The notes: a model not told the origin generated them from the letters alone. DNA of 64,000 nucleotides from Polytrichum commune (GCA_950295325.1 OX485804.1:4776001-4840000), one strand, 5' to 3'. Positions 32,284 through 44,290 are shown, numbered from the stretch's first letter. Numbers and translations: made by a program.

Positions 32284-32437
32284 CTACACAATCCAAGTTA
32301 TATAGAAATTAGAATTTGCAAGACAAAAAACAAGACCAAAAACAATATCTAGTTTGGGTCGACCGACCCAAACCAAGAGAGAGACTAGTTTGGGTCGACC
32401 GACCCAAACTGCGCAAGAGCTAAAGAATGTAACTTAT
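32284..32437 (-). repeat. gene B intron 2 with two B-type palindromes
   Basis: This 154-nt intron carries two palindromes with arm GTTTGGGTCG and centre AC, at 32352-32373 and 32388-32409. Gene A intron 2, at the homologous position, also has exactly two palindromes, but of the A family. Confidence 0.85.
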
Positions 32438-33768
32438 CATGGCAGCATAGAGGGGTTTCGAGCCCCCGAACACGTTGAAGATACAGTCCCCTCTCCTAGT
32501 CAGCGTCCTCAGCATCCGCATGTAGAATTCCATCCGCAGCTCATCTGCAGGATAGTTTGCGTATTTGGCCTCGTCGTATAGGCATTTGCTGGAACCTAAC
32601 CCATCTGGAACTTGGAAGAGCTTGTCCATCCGGGATATAGGGTGGTTCGGCACCTTCAACAACTCCGCTTTGTACACGAAGTACAAACACAGGACGTTGA
32701 CGACCTTGGTCTTCTTGTCCTTCAACGACGTGTAGGCCCCCTCCGCCGGTGCGGCGATGTAGTGAGACTTGGAGACTGCATACTCCGGCTGCAATTTCCG
32801 GACAAGGTCGTACACCTGCTCCGCCTTCCTATCCTTGACTATCCATAGCCAGACATCAACCTCCCTGAACTTAGGACTCGCATAATCGACGAACTTAGAT
32901 AGGAAGGGGTCGTAAAATAGTGTGCTCATCGTACCCTCAAATGAGCTTCCAGGAATGTTCCTGAAATCTATCATTCCGAATGGGAAACGCCCCCCTGCTT
33001 TCGTCCTTATCGCCATTCTGGCGTCTTGACCTGGCCAGCCCTGAATTTTCAAAAGCTCGAAGGTGACAAGGTTGAAGTAAGCGTCCCCTTCAAACTGGAC
33101 AATCTTCTTCTCCTTGATGAAGTTCGAGAACGCACGCGCTGTGTGATCCGGAAGCGCCCGGTTCTTCCCACCCTTCACCATCTTGGCCCGCAAGAAGTCA
33201 TCCCCCGCTTCCTTTATTAGAGCCGCCATGGAGGCAATGGTGAACTTATATTCAGCTTTGAATGCTCTCCAGTTAGCCTCATGAACCTCGCCGTCCACGA
33301 CAATATTCCTCTCCGGCACCAATTTATGCAGCTCCTGCACTATAGTTGTCTTTTTTTTCCTATTATCCGTCCATTCCTTCATGGTGTAGCATGAAGGGAC
33401 GAAGGATTTGGGCTTTAAGAAGACAATCTTCGGGTGCACCCAGCACCTTTTCGCCGTGGGCGTGAAATGCAGGATGTGCGCCGCCGCCTTCTCCATCTCC
33501 GTCTCGGAAAGGCCTTGAAGAGTTCTAAAGAACTCTCTCACGAGAGGCTTCATTTGTTTGAAGCGCGTGGTTTGGTTGAAGGAAATTCCTGTGTCCGGGT
33601 CGATGAGCTCACCCGTCTCATGCTTCTCAAATACACTCTTCCACTTCATCCAAACAGAGTCGGATGCTGTTATTAAATAAATCTCCCCTCTAAGCTCGTT
33701 GTATTTCTTCTGTTTGTGACTAGCATTATCATGGAGGAGAATTTATTTATCATTTGGTATTTGAAGTC

Positions 33769-34071
33769 CTGCATGTGATCAAAACAATCATTTGAATGCA
33801 TGTTAGATATGAACATGTGATTTCCAAAACATATCATGACCAGTGTCTGCACCAAGAGTTTGGGTCGATCGACCCAAACTAAAAAAACATAACTGCAACA
33901 AGACTTTGGGTCGATCGACCCAAACTAAAAAAACATGACTGCAACAAGACTTTGGGTCGAGCGACCCAAACTAAAAAACATGACTGCAACAAGACTTTGG
34001 GTCGAGCGACCCAAAGTACACAAATAAAGCTGCAAAAGGAGTTTGGGTCGATCAACCCAAACAATACTCAC
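33769..34071 (-). repeat. gene B intron 1 with five B-type palindromes
   Basis: Palindromes lie at 33858-33879, 33905-33924, 33951-33970, 33995-34016 and 34041-34062 (one arm base changed). Their centres are AT, AT, AG, AG and AT. Four are separated by the same spacer (AAAAAACATRACTGCAACAA), making a tandem unit of about 46 bp. Confidence 0.88.
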
Positions 34072-35635
34072 CTCCCACTTGGGATTCTTGTCCTTTGCAT
34101 TCTCCCTCTCCTTGGGAGGCCTACCATAGAACTTCCACACCTCCCGCGAGGCCATGATATTCCTTATCCAGGAAGCTTGGTAGGCCCTTTTCTTATTCCC
34201 CATGTTAAAGTAACGGGAGATGTCGCTCAGTCGGGTCTCATCGTCAGACCACACCACCAGTGCCTTCCACACCTTCAACTTCTCCTTCTGATGGTTGGGA
34301 TCGTCCCACTCAGTCATCAGTTGGATTTTCTTGGAAGCCTCAACGCTATGTTGGCCGTCTATGAGCCAAAAATCGCCTTTCTGAATTGTCGCCCACATTT
34401 CAGGGGTAGGCATTTTCTTCAGTCCCTGGGGCATCACTACAATGGTTTGCCTGTCGTCTTTGAATTGTTCGCTAACGATCTGCGCGATTATCCAATCGAC
34501 GTAGGCGTCTTCTTTTGCCCGGACACATTTTTCTGGTGGCGCGAGATGACACTGACTGATGTTCACGTCGAATTTGAAATCCCTGCCCATGAAAAAGCAA
34601 TTGGAGCACTTGGTCGTGAAATTGTTCACGATTTTTTGGATCTCCCCTGCATCCACTTCCTGCCCTGGCTTCGGCATGCGCAATTCTGGAGAGACTGGCT
34701 CGTCAGTCATCACAGATGACTCTCTCGCCCTCTTGGAGGGAGTTGTTTGGCGGCTGCCAGAAGGCGTAGGAGTCTGGCTATCCGCCGGTGTCTCCGATGG
34801 AGTGGTTCATCTTGAGCTAGCCGGGACTGGTTGCGGCATCCTCACCGATTGAGGCCTTGACGACCCTGCACCTTCCTCAGTGGGTACCTTCCGCCTGACG
34901 GCTTGCTGAGACTTCGTTTTGCTCTGCAGGGCTTTGTTGAGCACGCTGATTGCATGCTTTAGTTTCGTAAACCGGCTCGAGACCTTTGTGTTCGATGTAC
35001 TGGCATCGATGAAAATTGTCTCGGGTTTGATTACATCAGGTTCGACACATGACTCCCTTGCATATGTAGCGTCAAAGGGTTCGACGAACTGGTGCAGAAA
35101 CATATGAGCATTCTGCACAGCGCTGTTCTCAAGGATGACGTCTGCGTAGTCTCCAAAAGACTGGACCGACGCCACCTCCCATCCCGTAAGAGTCGCCCAG
35201 GTATGTTTTTCCACGGTCCCTACTTTGACAACGAATATCAGTTTGTAAATGGAGGTTTTTACTACTTGAATTGACCAGGCGAGGACAAGCCCGTCCTTAG
35301 GGACATATGAGTCATCCTGAGGTGTTTCGTGCTCCTGCCATAACACGTCTGGCGCAAGCATGAACCACCTTTCTCCTGGTCTTTTCTTTGGGGCCATCTG
35401 CAAAGAAAGAAGCAAGGATGTTAGTTTCGGTCGTTCAACCCAAACTTCTTCACAATAGATTAGATGTCACGTGATGGAAGGGAAATGTAATGCATCAACG
35501 CATTTATTTTTGGATTGTGTCTTGTTATTTTAGAACTTCATTTATATGTTTATATGGTATTTCGTTATCTTGGGTGGATTTGCGTTTTATATTGTCATCA
35601 AGGATTTCTTGAAAAGTTTATACTATAGAGGTTGC

Positions 35636-35850
35636 GTTTGGGTCGACCGACCCAAACAGCAGGATGTGCTTTGGGTCGATCGACCCAAACTATAGGCTGT
35701 GTTTAGGGTTTAGGGACCCAAAGCACATCGTGCTGTTTGGGTCGATCAACCCAAACTATAGGCTGTGTTTGGGTCGATCGACCCAAAGCACATCCTGCTG
35801 TTTGGGTCGATCGACCCAAACTATAGGCTGTGTTTGGGTCGTCTCCCCAA
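35636..35850. repeat. B-type palindrome cluster upstream of gene B
   Basis: Palindromes lie at 35636-35657, 35670-35689, 35735-35756, 35768-35787 and 35801-35820, with spacers such as TATAGGCTGTG and CACATCCTGCTG. One palindrome position has decayed into TTTAGGGTTTAGGGACCC. A worn single copy lies at about 35421. The cluster takes the same place relative to the ATG as the A-type cluster does in gene A. Confidence 0.85.
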
Positions 35851-36291
35851 ACTGTTCTATTTTAATATAGTTTTTTAAACTTGGCATGTAGCATATACAA
35901 TGCTTATGCATTGTGTATGCTACAACACTGTCAATTAAGAAACACATATTGGAACCCCTTGAAAAATAATACCTTTGCTGAGGGTTTCTGTTGTAGTCGT
36001 TGCAGATGGTTGCTTTTGAACAAGTGCTCTTCTTTGACTAAGACAGAATCAGTGAATTCCTATTCGCAGACACGCTAAAACTCACAAACAACTACCAAAG
36101 ATTTCAAACCTTTCTTGAATCTCTCAATAAACCCACAATCTCTCACACAACTCCTGAATCTCTTCAGAATCACTCAAACAACAACTGAGTCTGTTAAAAC
36201 AACAACTGAATCTCTCAAAACAATAACTAAATCTCTGAAAGCACTTTTGTATCACTTTTGTATCTCTTATAGAACTTCCTAATCTGACAAG

Positions 36292-36440
36292 CACTCACAA
36301 GCACTCACATGCACTCATAAGCACTCACATGCACTCACAAGCCCTCACATGCACTCACAAGCACTCACATGCACTCACAAGCACTCACATGTACTCACAA
36401 GCACTCACATGCACTCACAAGCACTCACATGCACTCATCC
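36292..36440. repeat. tandem CACAAGCACT/CACATGCACT repeat
   Basis: Ten-base units alternate between CACAAGCACT and CACATGCACT. On the minus strand each unit reads AGTGCTTGTG or AGTGCATGTG, so GTGAGTGC recurs every 10 bp. This lies in the inferred leader of gene B. Confidence 0.88.
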
Positions 36441-36527
36441 GCACTTCGAACTCTCGCAAGCACTGCCTAAAGCTCACACAGAATGTTGGAAAACCCTTCA
36501 ACAATCTGGAAAACACTTCAACAATGC

Positions 36528-36540
36528 TATATATTGCAAC
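36528..36540 (-). promoter_or_regulatory. candidate TATA-like promoter element of gene B
   Basis: On the minus strand this reads GTTGCAATATATA, matching the gene A element at 14470-14484. It lies about 1.1 kb upstream of the gene B ATG, just beyond the tandem-repeat leader. Confidence 0.4.
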
Positions 36541-36840
36541 ACTAGTGCAATCTCCCGCTACAGCAAGAGAAGGGAGGGAAGGAGAAGAAAAAAGGGTGGA
36601 GAAGGAATGTAAAGAAAAGCGCCACCCTGAATCGCCACGGCGCTTCAGGAGAGGCGGCGCTTCCACAAGAGGCGCGGAGCGAAAGGTTGGCGGGAGAGAG
36701 AGAGAGAAAGGAGGAGAATGCTTGGCGGCTGGGGTTTTGTTACCCTCGGGAATTGGCCCCCAACCGCGCGAATAGGGTGCCAACGTGATTAGGGCAGCAA
36801 CGGGAATAGGGTTACGGGGAACCCTAACTCCCATCCCTCT

Positions 36841-39433
36841 AAGGAGTAAACCCTTAGCGGGTAGTACAATTTTGAATAGACTTTGGAGTAGCCTAAGGTA
36901 TACATCAAATGAGGTATTCTAAAAAACTAAACCATTTATACAACTAATACATCTTTACAACGCAACTTTATGCTAACACTAATACTTAATTCCTACTTAC
37001 ATGACACCATTAACTAAAATTTCCAAACAAGTTGAAGTCATTGGTTTCTCGTTTGTTTGAGCACGTTATAAAAAAAATACAATTACGTGCCAAATACAAT
37101 AGACTTTACCATTGATGCCAACAACTCACACAATATGCAATGAATAAAAAAGACAATCCCCACCCCCCAACATGAAATTCGGAAATTGAGGATATTTGAA
37201 TGTGGAGCCTAAATGAATACCTTCCCCAAGTGCATATTGTGAGGGTTTGGAATTGCATGATCTTTATTTCAAAATGCTAACATGCTCAAGTTTTATAGGG
37301 TATCCCCTAGATATTCACTTTGATGAATCACATAGTCGCCAATAAACCATGGATCGTGATATATGTACTTGGAATGTGATATAAAAGCAAATCGGAGAAC
37401 CACAACATCATATGAAGCCCTTCAAGCAATCATGTTGTTATTGAAGGTTCGCTCCAAGTATATTAGATAATGGCGCAAGACAAACTTGATGTTGTTTGTA
37501 TATGGAGGTAGCACTGAACAACTACAAGATTTGGGGTTTAGGGTTTAGGGTTTAGGAGTCATGGTTATAACATATTAATCTATCCAATATTAACGTACAA
37601 CATTGACTTACTGGTGAGAAGAGTCTTATAGGAAGGTTATAGTAAAGATGATGTTGAGTATGTTAAGTTGTTATTTGGGACGTTTAAACGTGATATACTA
37701 ATTGGTCTTGTGTTTATTCAAATAGCATTTCATGTTGTGGATGTTATTAGGACTTAGGGGTCTAACTTTGGATGTTTTGCTCCCTTTGATGAATCACATA
37801 GTCGCCAATAAACTATGGTTCGTGATGTATTTAATATATGGAATGTGATATAAACGTAAATCGGTTAAGCACAACATCAAATGAAGCCATGCAAGCAATC
37901 GTGTTGTTGTTCATTGTTCCCTCCATGTATATTAGATAATGGAGAAAGATATAAGAAATGTTGTTTATATATTAAGAAGAGTCTAATAGGAAGGTTATAG
38001 TGACCACAATCTTGATCATGTGAATATGTTATTTGGAACGTCTAAACATGATATACTAATTGGTGTATGGTTTAGTCAATACGTATAATTTCATGTTGTG
38101 GATGTTATAAGGGTTTAGGGTTCAACTTTGGATGTTTTGTTCACACACATTAGTAAGCTTGAAGTGAACTTGAGGATGGATTCAATTAGCATGGAAATAT
38201 TGAACTAAAAAGCGACATTGGTAGTTAGTATCCCCTTATCGACGTCCACATACATTCGTCATTGCCACACTTGCATGCGAGAGAAGAGGACAATATTGTA
38301 GGGTTTAGGGTTTAGGAATGACAACATATTATATATAAAAGCTCTTGTCACTTGCATTGTTGCAAATTCAGATTTGGAACAATAAATGAACTTTGTCATG
38401 ACAAAATTTGATTTCAAAATTAATAATTCCCCTTGCGAGGATCTTCATAACCACTTTAACTATTGTATTTAGTGACTCTTACCATAAGGCGTTACACAAT
38501 GTTTAGACTTCTTTTGTCTACATATTGGTTAATGCCATACCGTAATGTTTGAATTAAAGTAGATCAATATCATCATTTAATATGTATATGATGCATTAGG
38601 GTGACATTGTAGAAGTTTTTGTTTGATCCATATATTAATTTGAGACTAGAGAAAGTCTGAATTTAACGAATATAGTGTTACATACGTTTATCATTGCCAC
38701 ACTTCCATGCGAGATAATAGAGCAATGTTCTAGGGTTTAGGGTTTAGGGGAGACAAATAAATAATTTTATTCATCATGACAATGGCCTCAAGCCTTGGAA
38801 ACTCTCTCATAATTGCAGCCTCCAAATGGCCCCAACCCCACCGAAATAGGTTTGCACTTGAAAGCATTGAATGGAGTTGTGGTTGGGTATGCATATTGGT
38901 TAAAATATACCGTTGTGACACTTGAAAAAATTAATGTGGCCGCCACCCTTCCTCCCAATGTCGTATGTCATATACACACAAAACCAAAAAAAGATTAAAT
39001 ATCATAGACTAAATCATATGACGGCTGGGGTATGAGAGGGGCATTGAAAGATGCGCATTTTCTACAATAAACAGAAAACGGGGAATTCTGTCAGGAGGTT
39101 TGAAATAACAAGGCGGGAAAGGCATCCAATGAGGAAGTCGGGCAAGTGGAGGTGGATAGTATAAAGGGGCACACCCCCCAAAAGTTGGTTTTTTTTTGCT
39201 CTTCTCCCACTCCTGAATTCGTAGAGAGAACTCTTAGTCGGAGCTGTACTTCGAGGTTCGTTCACGCTGCTGTTCATGAGGACCTATCCACAGCATGCAA
39301 GTCCGCAGTGAACTTTGCAATGAGCTGAAATTCCACACACCTCTCAATATCCGCTGCATTATACGCCGCATTATACGTTGTATTATACGTCGGTCGACAC
39401 TAGTGTTGGCGGGTTCCAGTCTGACCCTTGTGA
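36841..39433. other. non-coding spacer with telomere-like motifs and a diverged direct repeat
   Basis: No gene was seen. Segments beginning CTTTGATGAATCACATAGTC at about 37318 and 37788 are diverged direct copies of roughly 150 bp or more. Short TTTAGGG runs occur at about 37530-37556, 38300-38315 and 38733-38750. A dispersed repeat lies at about 38620-38690. Confidence 0.5.
38650..38690 (+). repeat. dispersed repeat, direct copy
   Basis: The core AATTTAACGAATATAGTGTT is shared with 44188-44227 and, inverted, with 17577-17612. It is preceded by TTTGTTTGATCCATATATTA, also shared with 44161. Confidence 0.7.
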
Positions 39434-40420
39434 GGTTTGGGTCGGTCGACCCAAACCCCTCCAGTAGTGTGGGCGGGTTCTAGTCTCACCCTTGTGAGGT
39501 TTGGGTCGGTCGACCCAAACCCCTTCACTAGTGTTGGGGGGAGTCTACTCTGACCCTTGTGAGGTTTGGATCGGTCGACCCAAACCCCTTCACTAGTGTT
39601 GGGGGGAGTCTACTCTGACCCTTGTAAGGTTTGGGTCGGTCGACCCAAACCCCTTCACTAGTGTTGGGGGGGGGGTCTACTCTGACCCTTGTGAGGTTTG
39701 GGTCGGTCGACCCAAACCCCTTCACTAGTATTGGGGGGGGGGGTCTACTCTGACCCTTGTGAGGTTTGGGTCGGTCGACCCAAACCCCTTCACTAGTGTT
39801 GGGGGGGGGGTCTACTCTGACCCTTGTGAGGTTTGGGTCGGTCGACCCAAACCCCTACCCCACTGTGGGCGTTTATCGTAAAACCTTTTAGAAGGTTTGG
39901 GTCGGTCGACCCAAACTTTTTCGCACATCGTGAACGAATTGTTAATGGCCCTTACCCAAGGTACTCAGAAGGTTTGGACGGACAGAGTAGGAACCTTATC
40001 CCATCATATGTAATGTTTGGGTCGAGCGACCCAAACCTCATCCCAGTGTGGGTGGATTTACACTGTGAAAGTTTGGGTCGACCGACCCAAACCCTTTCCC
40101 GGTGTGGGTGGACTTACCCTATGAAAGTTTGGGTCGACCGACCCAAACCCCTTCTGAGTGTGGGTGGGTTTACCCTGTAAAAGTTTGGGTCGGTCGACCC
40201 AAACCCCTTCCCCAGTTTCGGCGGTTGTAGTTGACCATGACAAGGATTGGGTCGGTCGACCCAAAGTTTTCCCCACAGTGTGATGGAATTCTAAATGGCC
40301 CTCAACCCATCATTGTACAAGGTTTGAGTCGGTCGACCGGAACCCGACCCTATCCCACGGGCAAGGTGTGGATGGCCCTCAATCCCTGGTGCCACAGGGT
40401 TTAGGTCGGCCGACCCAAAC
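39434..40420. repeat. array of B-type palindromes upstream of the integrase-like gene
   Basis: At least thirteen palindromes with extended arm GGTTTGGGTCG, mostly with centre GT, span this stretch. The first eight recur every 65-68 bp with a spacer containing CCTTCACTAGTGTTGG, a G run and TCTACTCTGACCCTTG. Later copies (about 40016 onward) have other spacers and centres AG or AC, and the last ones are worn. The array ends 200 bp before the start codon at 40621. Confidence 0.92.
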
Positions 40421-40620
40421 TCCCACCCAAAATATTTTGTGGAACATTTTGTGGACTGGCGCACAGTATTGGGAGCTCACATTGCATTTGTGTTGCAAAT
40501 GTCTTGATCCTCAGTGTCCCCGTTCATCGTGATGTTTTGCATTTTCCAATATTTGATTATTTTGGACCCTTACGTTGTGTCCATGTTTGTTGAGGTTTCA
40601 TGTGCATGTGTGTAGGCGTA

Positions 40621-43600
40621 ATGGAGGGAGTTGGTGGAAGAGGGGATTCCTTCTCTGAAGACATGGGCAGCACCCAATCTCTGTCTAGGGATGAGCTAGA
40701 CATTGTCGGGGAGGATAGTTTTGATGACAGTGCAGATGAAGGTCATTTGGGGAGTCCTTCACCATCTGACCCTTTTTGCCCCATTGTGGAATGTGCGGGG
40801 TTTTCACGAGCTTCATGGGTGAATTTGGATGTGGTACTTGTTAATGACAGTGGAGTTGATGTGGCGGAGGGTATTTGTCGTAACACACATCCACAAGATT
40901 GCATTGATGAACACCCCCTTGGCACCGAGGACGTTGGAGTTGTTATATTAGAATCACTCGTACATTCGGAAGTCAATCCAACTCATAGGTTCTCGTTGCG
41001 AAGGTGGCCGTTGAGGAATGTGACAATTGAGGGGGTTAGCTTGTGCAACCATGAGCGACGATACGTCCAAATCCAACAGGAGCTCCAAGCAAACATTCGG
41101 CCACGCAAAGGCCTTCGGAAGTACGAAACATTGACACGTCCTACTCCGTCTGCAAATAAGTGTAAACGTCAAAGGTTGCTCTGTGAGGAGTCTATTAGAG
41201 AAGTTGCTACGAAGGATTGTTGTGTACATCGTTGTTGCCAATTGTTCCCAAGAGATAAATTGAAGGCCATCCGTGAAGAAATGTGGCTTGGAGATTTCCG
41301 TCTAAGATCCACCAAAAAACTTGATGTCCATAGGGCGATACATGTGAACGGAGCGGGTCGCAAGGTCATCACCCTTGAGAGCATAGACGTGTGTTGTACG
41401 GCATGGTACACCATTCATGGTGTGTCGAAAGCGGAATTTTATAGACAAGCCGCGTATGCCAATGAAGGCCGCCGTGCCCGTCACCATGGGAACATGGGCT
41501 TAAAGAAACCAAGAGAAGCAACGAGACAAGCAACAGCCACTTTGGCAACCATCATTGTCCCCCTTGCCGATGCAATGCCGCACAAAACACGCACACTCGC
41601 AACCGGTGAAAAGGTTGTGGAGAAGGTTCTTCCTACAGGCACGAAATGGAAAGACATATTGTTGGACGTAAACGCACTTGGCGAGAAGGCCGGGTTGGAC
41701 CCAATTTCGTTGTCGAAACTGAGTGCTATCAAAAAATCTCACTTTAGCGAATACATCACAAAAAGACGAGGCGACAAATTTTCCCGTTGTTCCAAATGCG
41801 AGAAGTTGAAACGCCTTCGAGATGCACACACGATGGGGACAGAGTCCTATGCCGCACATCAAATGAACTATTTCAAGCATGTGAACATGCAAGAGGCACA
41901 CCGTAATGATTACTACACAAATAGAGCTTTGTCCATCTCCAGGCCTTTGGAAGTCCTTACAATCATCCATGACAAGATGGACCATGCCAAAACAGCCTCA
42001 CCATGTTTTGCAAATCGAATAAAAGCCACGGACGGCCTTTTTAAGCTTCCTGTTTCGATTATAGGTGATTTTGATAACAATTGCATTGCATTACCTAAAC
42101 ACAAATTTGCGCATTTAGGTTTGTACTTGGGGCCATACATGTACACCATGTGAATTTTTTGGTGTTATAGTTGAATATTAAACCATTGGGTTGCCTTTGC
42201 AGGAATGCTTGCACATGGGCATGGTGATGTCAAATATGCTCATTATGCTCTTGATTTGTATCCGGCGGATTCAAACCACACGATAGGGTCATTTGCAAAG
42301 CTTTTACGTGATTTGGAGAAACCGCCGTCCTATTCATCAAGATTGTTATTTGAAAACTCGGGATCAACACCTCTATATGAAGCGGTCTTGGATGGAAGAG
42401 ATGTATGCGTGCACTCATTGCCGGAGCCACCAAGTGAAGATGTGATTGCCAAGAATTTGCCCCCAACTCTGCGTGTCCAATTGGACAATTGTGCGAAGGA
42501 CAATAAAAGTAGATATGTTTTTGCATATTGGTCGTTGTTGGTTGCGAAAGGCATTTTCAAGGAGGTTTTTGTGTCCTTTCTATTGGTAGGCCACACGCAC
42601 GATGATATTGATGCGTCCTTTGGGCGGTGGAGCATGAAGTTGCGCGAGGAGGATTTTCCAACAATCTCATTGTTGATGAAGTCGTACATGGATTTGGAGA
42701 ACATTCCCGTCATCCCCCATATGATCGAGGAGGTTCCAGACTTCAAGGCATTTATAGAACCGTATATTCGAAGCGGAGCTCACCGATTGATCGGGCATAC
42801 GAAGGCACAACAATTTCGGTTCTACGTGCGTGACGATGGTGTCCCCGCCATGCAATACAAGTTGTTGTGCACATCACAAGACTGGAGCCCGCCGGAGGGT
42901 CTCCTTGTATGGCGTGTTGATGGGGAAGGAAGGACGATGTTGCCTGACGGAGAGCCTAAGCCTTGCAAACCAATACCCATGAAGAATTTGGAGGACATTT
43001 GTAAAGGCATATCAGGCTTCATACAATATTGGGAGAGTTTGAGGGTAGCGGATGTTGGTGGATCGTGTTGGCTTCGTTACGGAAGTTGGATACAATATTG
43101 GACACGTGTTCGTGGCGCTTTGGCAAACCTTCATCAAGATACACCCCTTACTTTAAGGCATGGGTTTTGGCCACAAACACGTGTCAATGTACAAGCTTCG
43201 GAGGCTAGTCTTTTGGGAAATGGAGAGGTTCGAGAGGAGTTTGATGTGGACGACCATTACGTGGGGCCTGCTAGTAGTCGTCCGCCACCATCTTTCCGCA
43301 TTGCAGTGGATTGTCATGAAGGTTATATGCTCATTTTGCGTCCTGGAGACGAGACATATGCAAAGCCAGTGTGGGTGGCAAGAGCTTTGTCCAAACCAAA
43401 TTTTGTAACTTCCAGCCCTCATTTTCGACAAATACAAGTAGAGTACTACCGACCGACAGCACGGAATGAAGATGTTGTTCGGCATTATACAGGCTGGGAT
43501 ACAAACCCTAACTTTCGGTGGAAGGTGGATTCTGAGCATGGTCCATCTTGGGTAGATACAGATTCCATATTCATAGCATGGAAACCACGGAAAAATCATA

Positions 43601-43689
43601 GTGGATCAGTGTCCATCCCTCAAAAGTACATAACTTTTGCAAAAGACAACCTTGCTCGGATCGCAGAAGAAGCAACCCACGTTGAATGA
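40621..43689 (+). CDS. DDE/integrase-like protein with Cys-rich N-terminal half (2 exons)
   Basis: Exon 1 (40621-42064) and exon 2 (42203-43689) join in phase 1 through intron GTGATT...TTTGCAG, giving 976 residues. The ATG at 40621 follows a probable 5'-UTR splice acceptor (TGTGTAG, 40615). The N-terminal half has a Cys/His cluster (KDCCVHRCCQLF, then VCCTAWYTIHGVSKAEFY). The C-terminal half has IHDKMD (Asp451), VQLDNCAKDNKSRYV (Asp576) and VGHTHDDIDASFGRWS (His612 to Asp618). This layout belongs to a eukaryotic family usually annotated as integrase-catalytic or DUF7869-like and has an RNase-H-type arrangement; the catalytic roles are inferred. The frame is intact. B-type palindromes crowd its upstream region, and gene B lies further upstream on the opposite strand. 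A broken paralogue follows at 45.1 kb. Confidence 0.75.
42065..42202 (+). other. intron of the integrase-like gene
   Basis: This 138-nt intron runs from ATAG|GTGATT to TTTGCAG|GAATG, is phase 1 and contains no palindrome. The protein reads VSIIG-MLAHGHGD across the joint, matching the paralogue. Confidence 0.75.
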
Positions 43690-44160
43690 GAAGTTGGTAG
43701 GATTGTGTTAGCATGATTATAGTGTAAACTGTAATTCGACAAATATATATTACTCATATGTGTGCTCCTCAAACTTGGGGCAAAGTTTGGGTAGAACTTG
43801 CGAATGCTATATTGTTTGGGGTTGGATGAATATCCATTTACTATATTTCAATACAGTTGTGAAGTTCATTTTTTTTATTAAGTTTGGGACTAAATTTTCC
43901 ATTGAAGAAAAATGCATTTATTGCATGCACTTTGTATGTTGCAATGTCTATATTTTATTGACCATGCTAATAATAGAAATCATTTTATATGTTTCTTGGG
44001 TGAAACTAGTTTGGAGTGCTCTACCCAAAGTGTTTTTGTAGATGAAGTTGGTGTTGAGTGCTCTACCACATGTGCTTATGTCCACACATAATAGATTTGG
44101 AATATTAGAACATATAATATATTTGAGATCGTTCTCAATATAGTTTCGGAACACGGAATG
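43690..44160. other. AT-rich 3' flank, no gene seen
   Basis: No protein or RNA gene was seen. The phrase GGAGTGCTCTACC occurs twice near 44010-44070. Confidence 0.4.
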
Positions 44161-44227
44161 TTGTTTGATCCATATATTAATTTGAGACTAGAGAAAGTCT
44201 CAATTTAACGAATATAATGTTACATAC
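44161..44227 (+). repeat. dispersed repeat, direct copy
   Basis: It shares TTGTTTGATCCATATATTAA and AATTTAACGAATAT with 38620-38690. It runs straight into an A-type array fragment. Confidence 0.7.
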
Positions 44228-44290
44228 TTATTTGACCCGTATCTATTGGTACTTGATGGTCGGGAATTTACGAACGTGCGTTCGTAAATA
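44228..44290. repeat. fragment of the A-type palindrome array
   Basis: The spacer TTTGACCCGTATCTATTGG is followed by an A-type palindrome (44267-44288, centre TG), matching units of the 16.7-17.6 kb array. Confidence 0.85.

Larger units (their letters stand above)
31744..35397 (-). pseudogene. gene B: second ParB-like/methyltransferase-like gene, broken
   Basis: The exon plan matches gene A: exon 1 35397-34072, exon 2 33768-32438, exon 3 32283-31744 (cut by the retroelement). The ATG follows a splice acceptor (TCTTTGCAG), as in gene A. Conserved blocks are WLIDGQHSVEAS, DFRNIPG, FYDPFLSKF, WLWIVKD, NVFGGSKPLYAAM and MLGLNIYSYIEDSDL. Lesions seen are an in-frame TGA at 34807-34809, a one-base frameshift near 33730, and the exon 2 donor changed to ATAAGT (32437 and down), plus the truncation. 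Exon 3 has a long Glu run and differs from gene A after its first 20 residues. The high divergence with conserved core blocks suggests that the domains were under selection before decay. Confidence 0.8.

Noticed and set aside
36329-36775. 148-codon frame with a repeated HSQALTCTHK phrase
   Set aside because: It is a translation of the 10-bp tandem repeat followed by purine-rich DNA.
39434-40420. CRISPR-like regular array of palindromic repeats
   Set aside because: The spacers are themselves repeated, the context is eukaryotic and no cas genes are present. It is a tandem repeat with a dyad.
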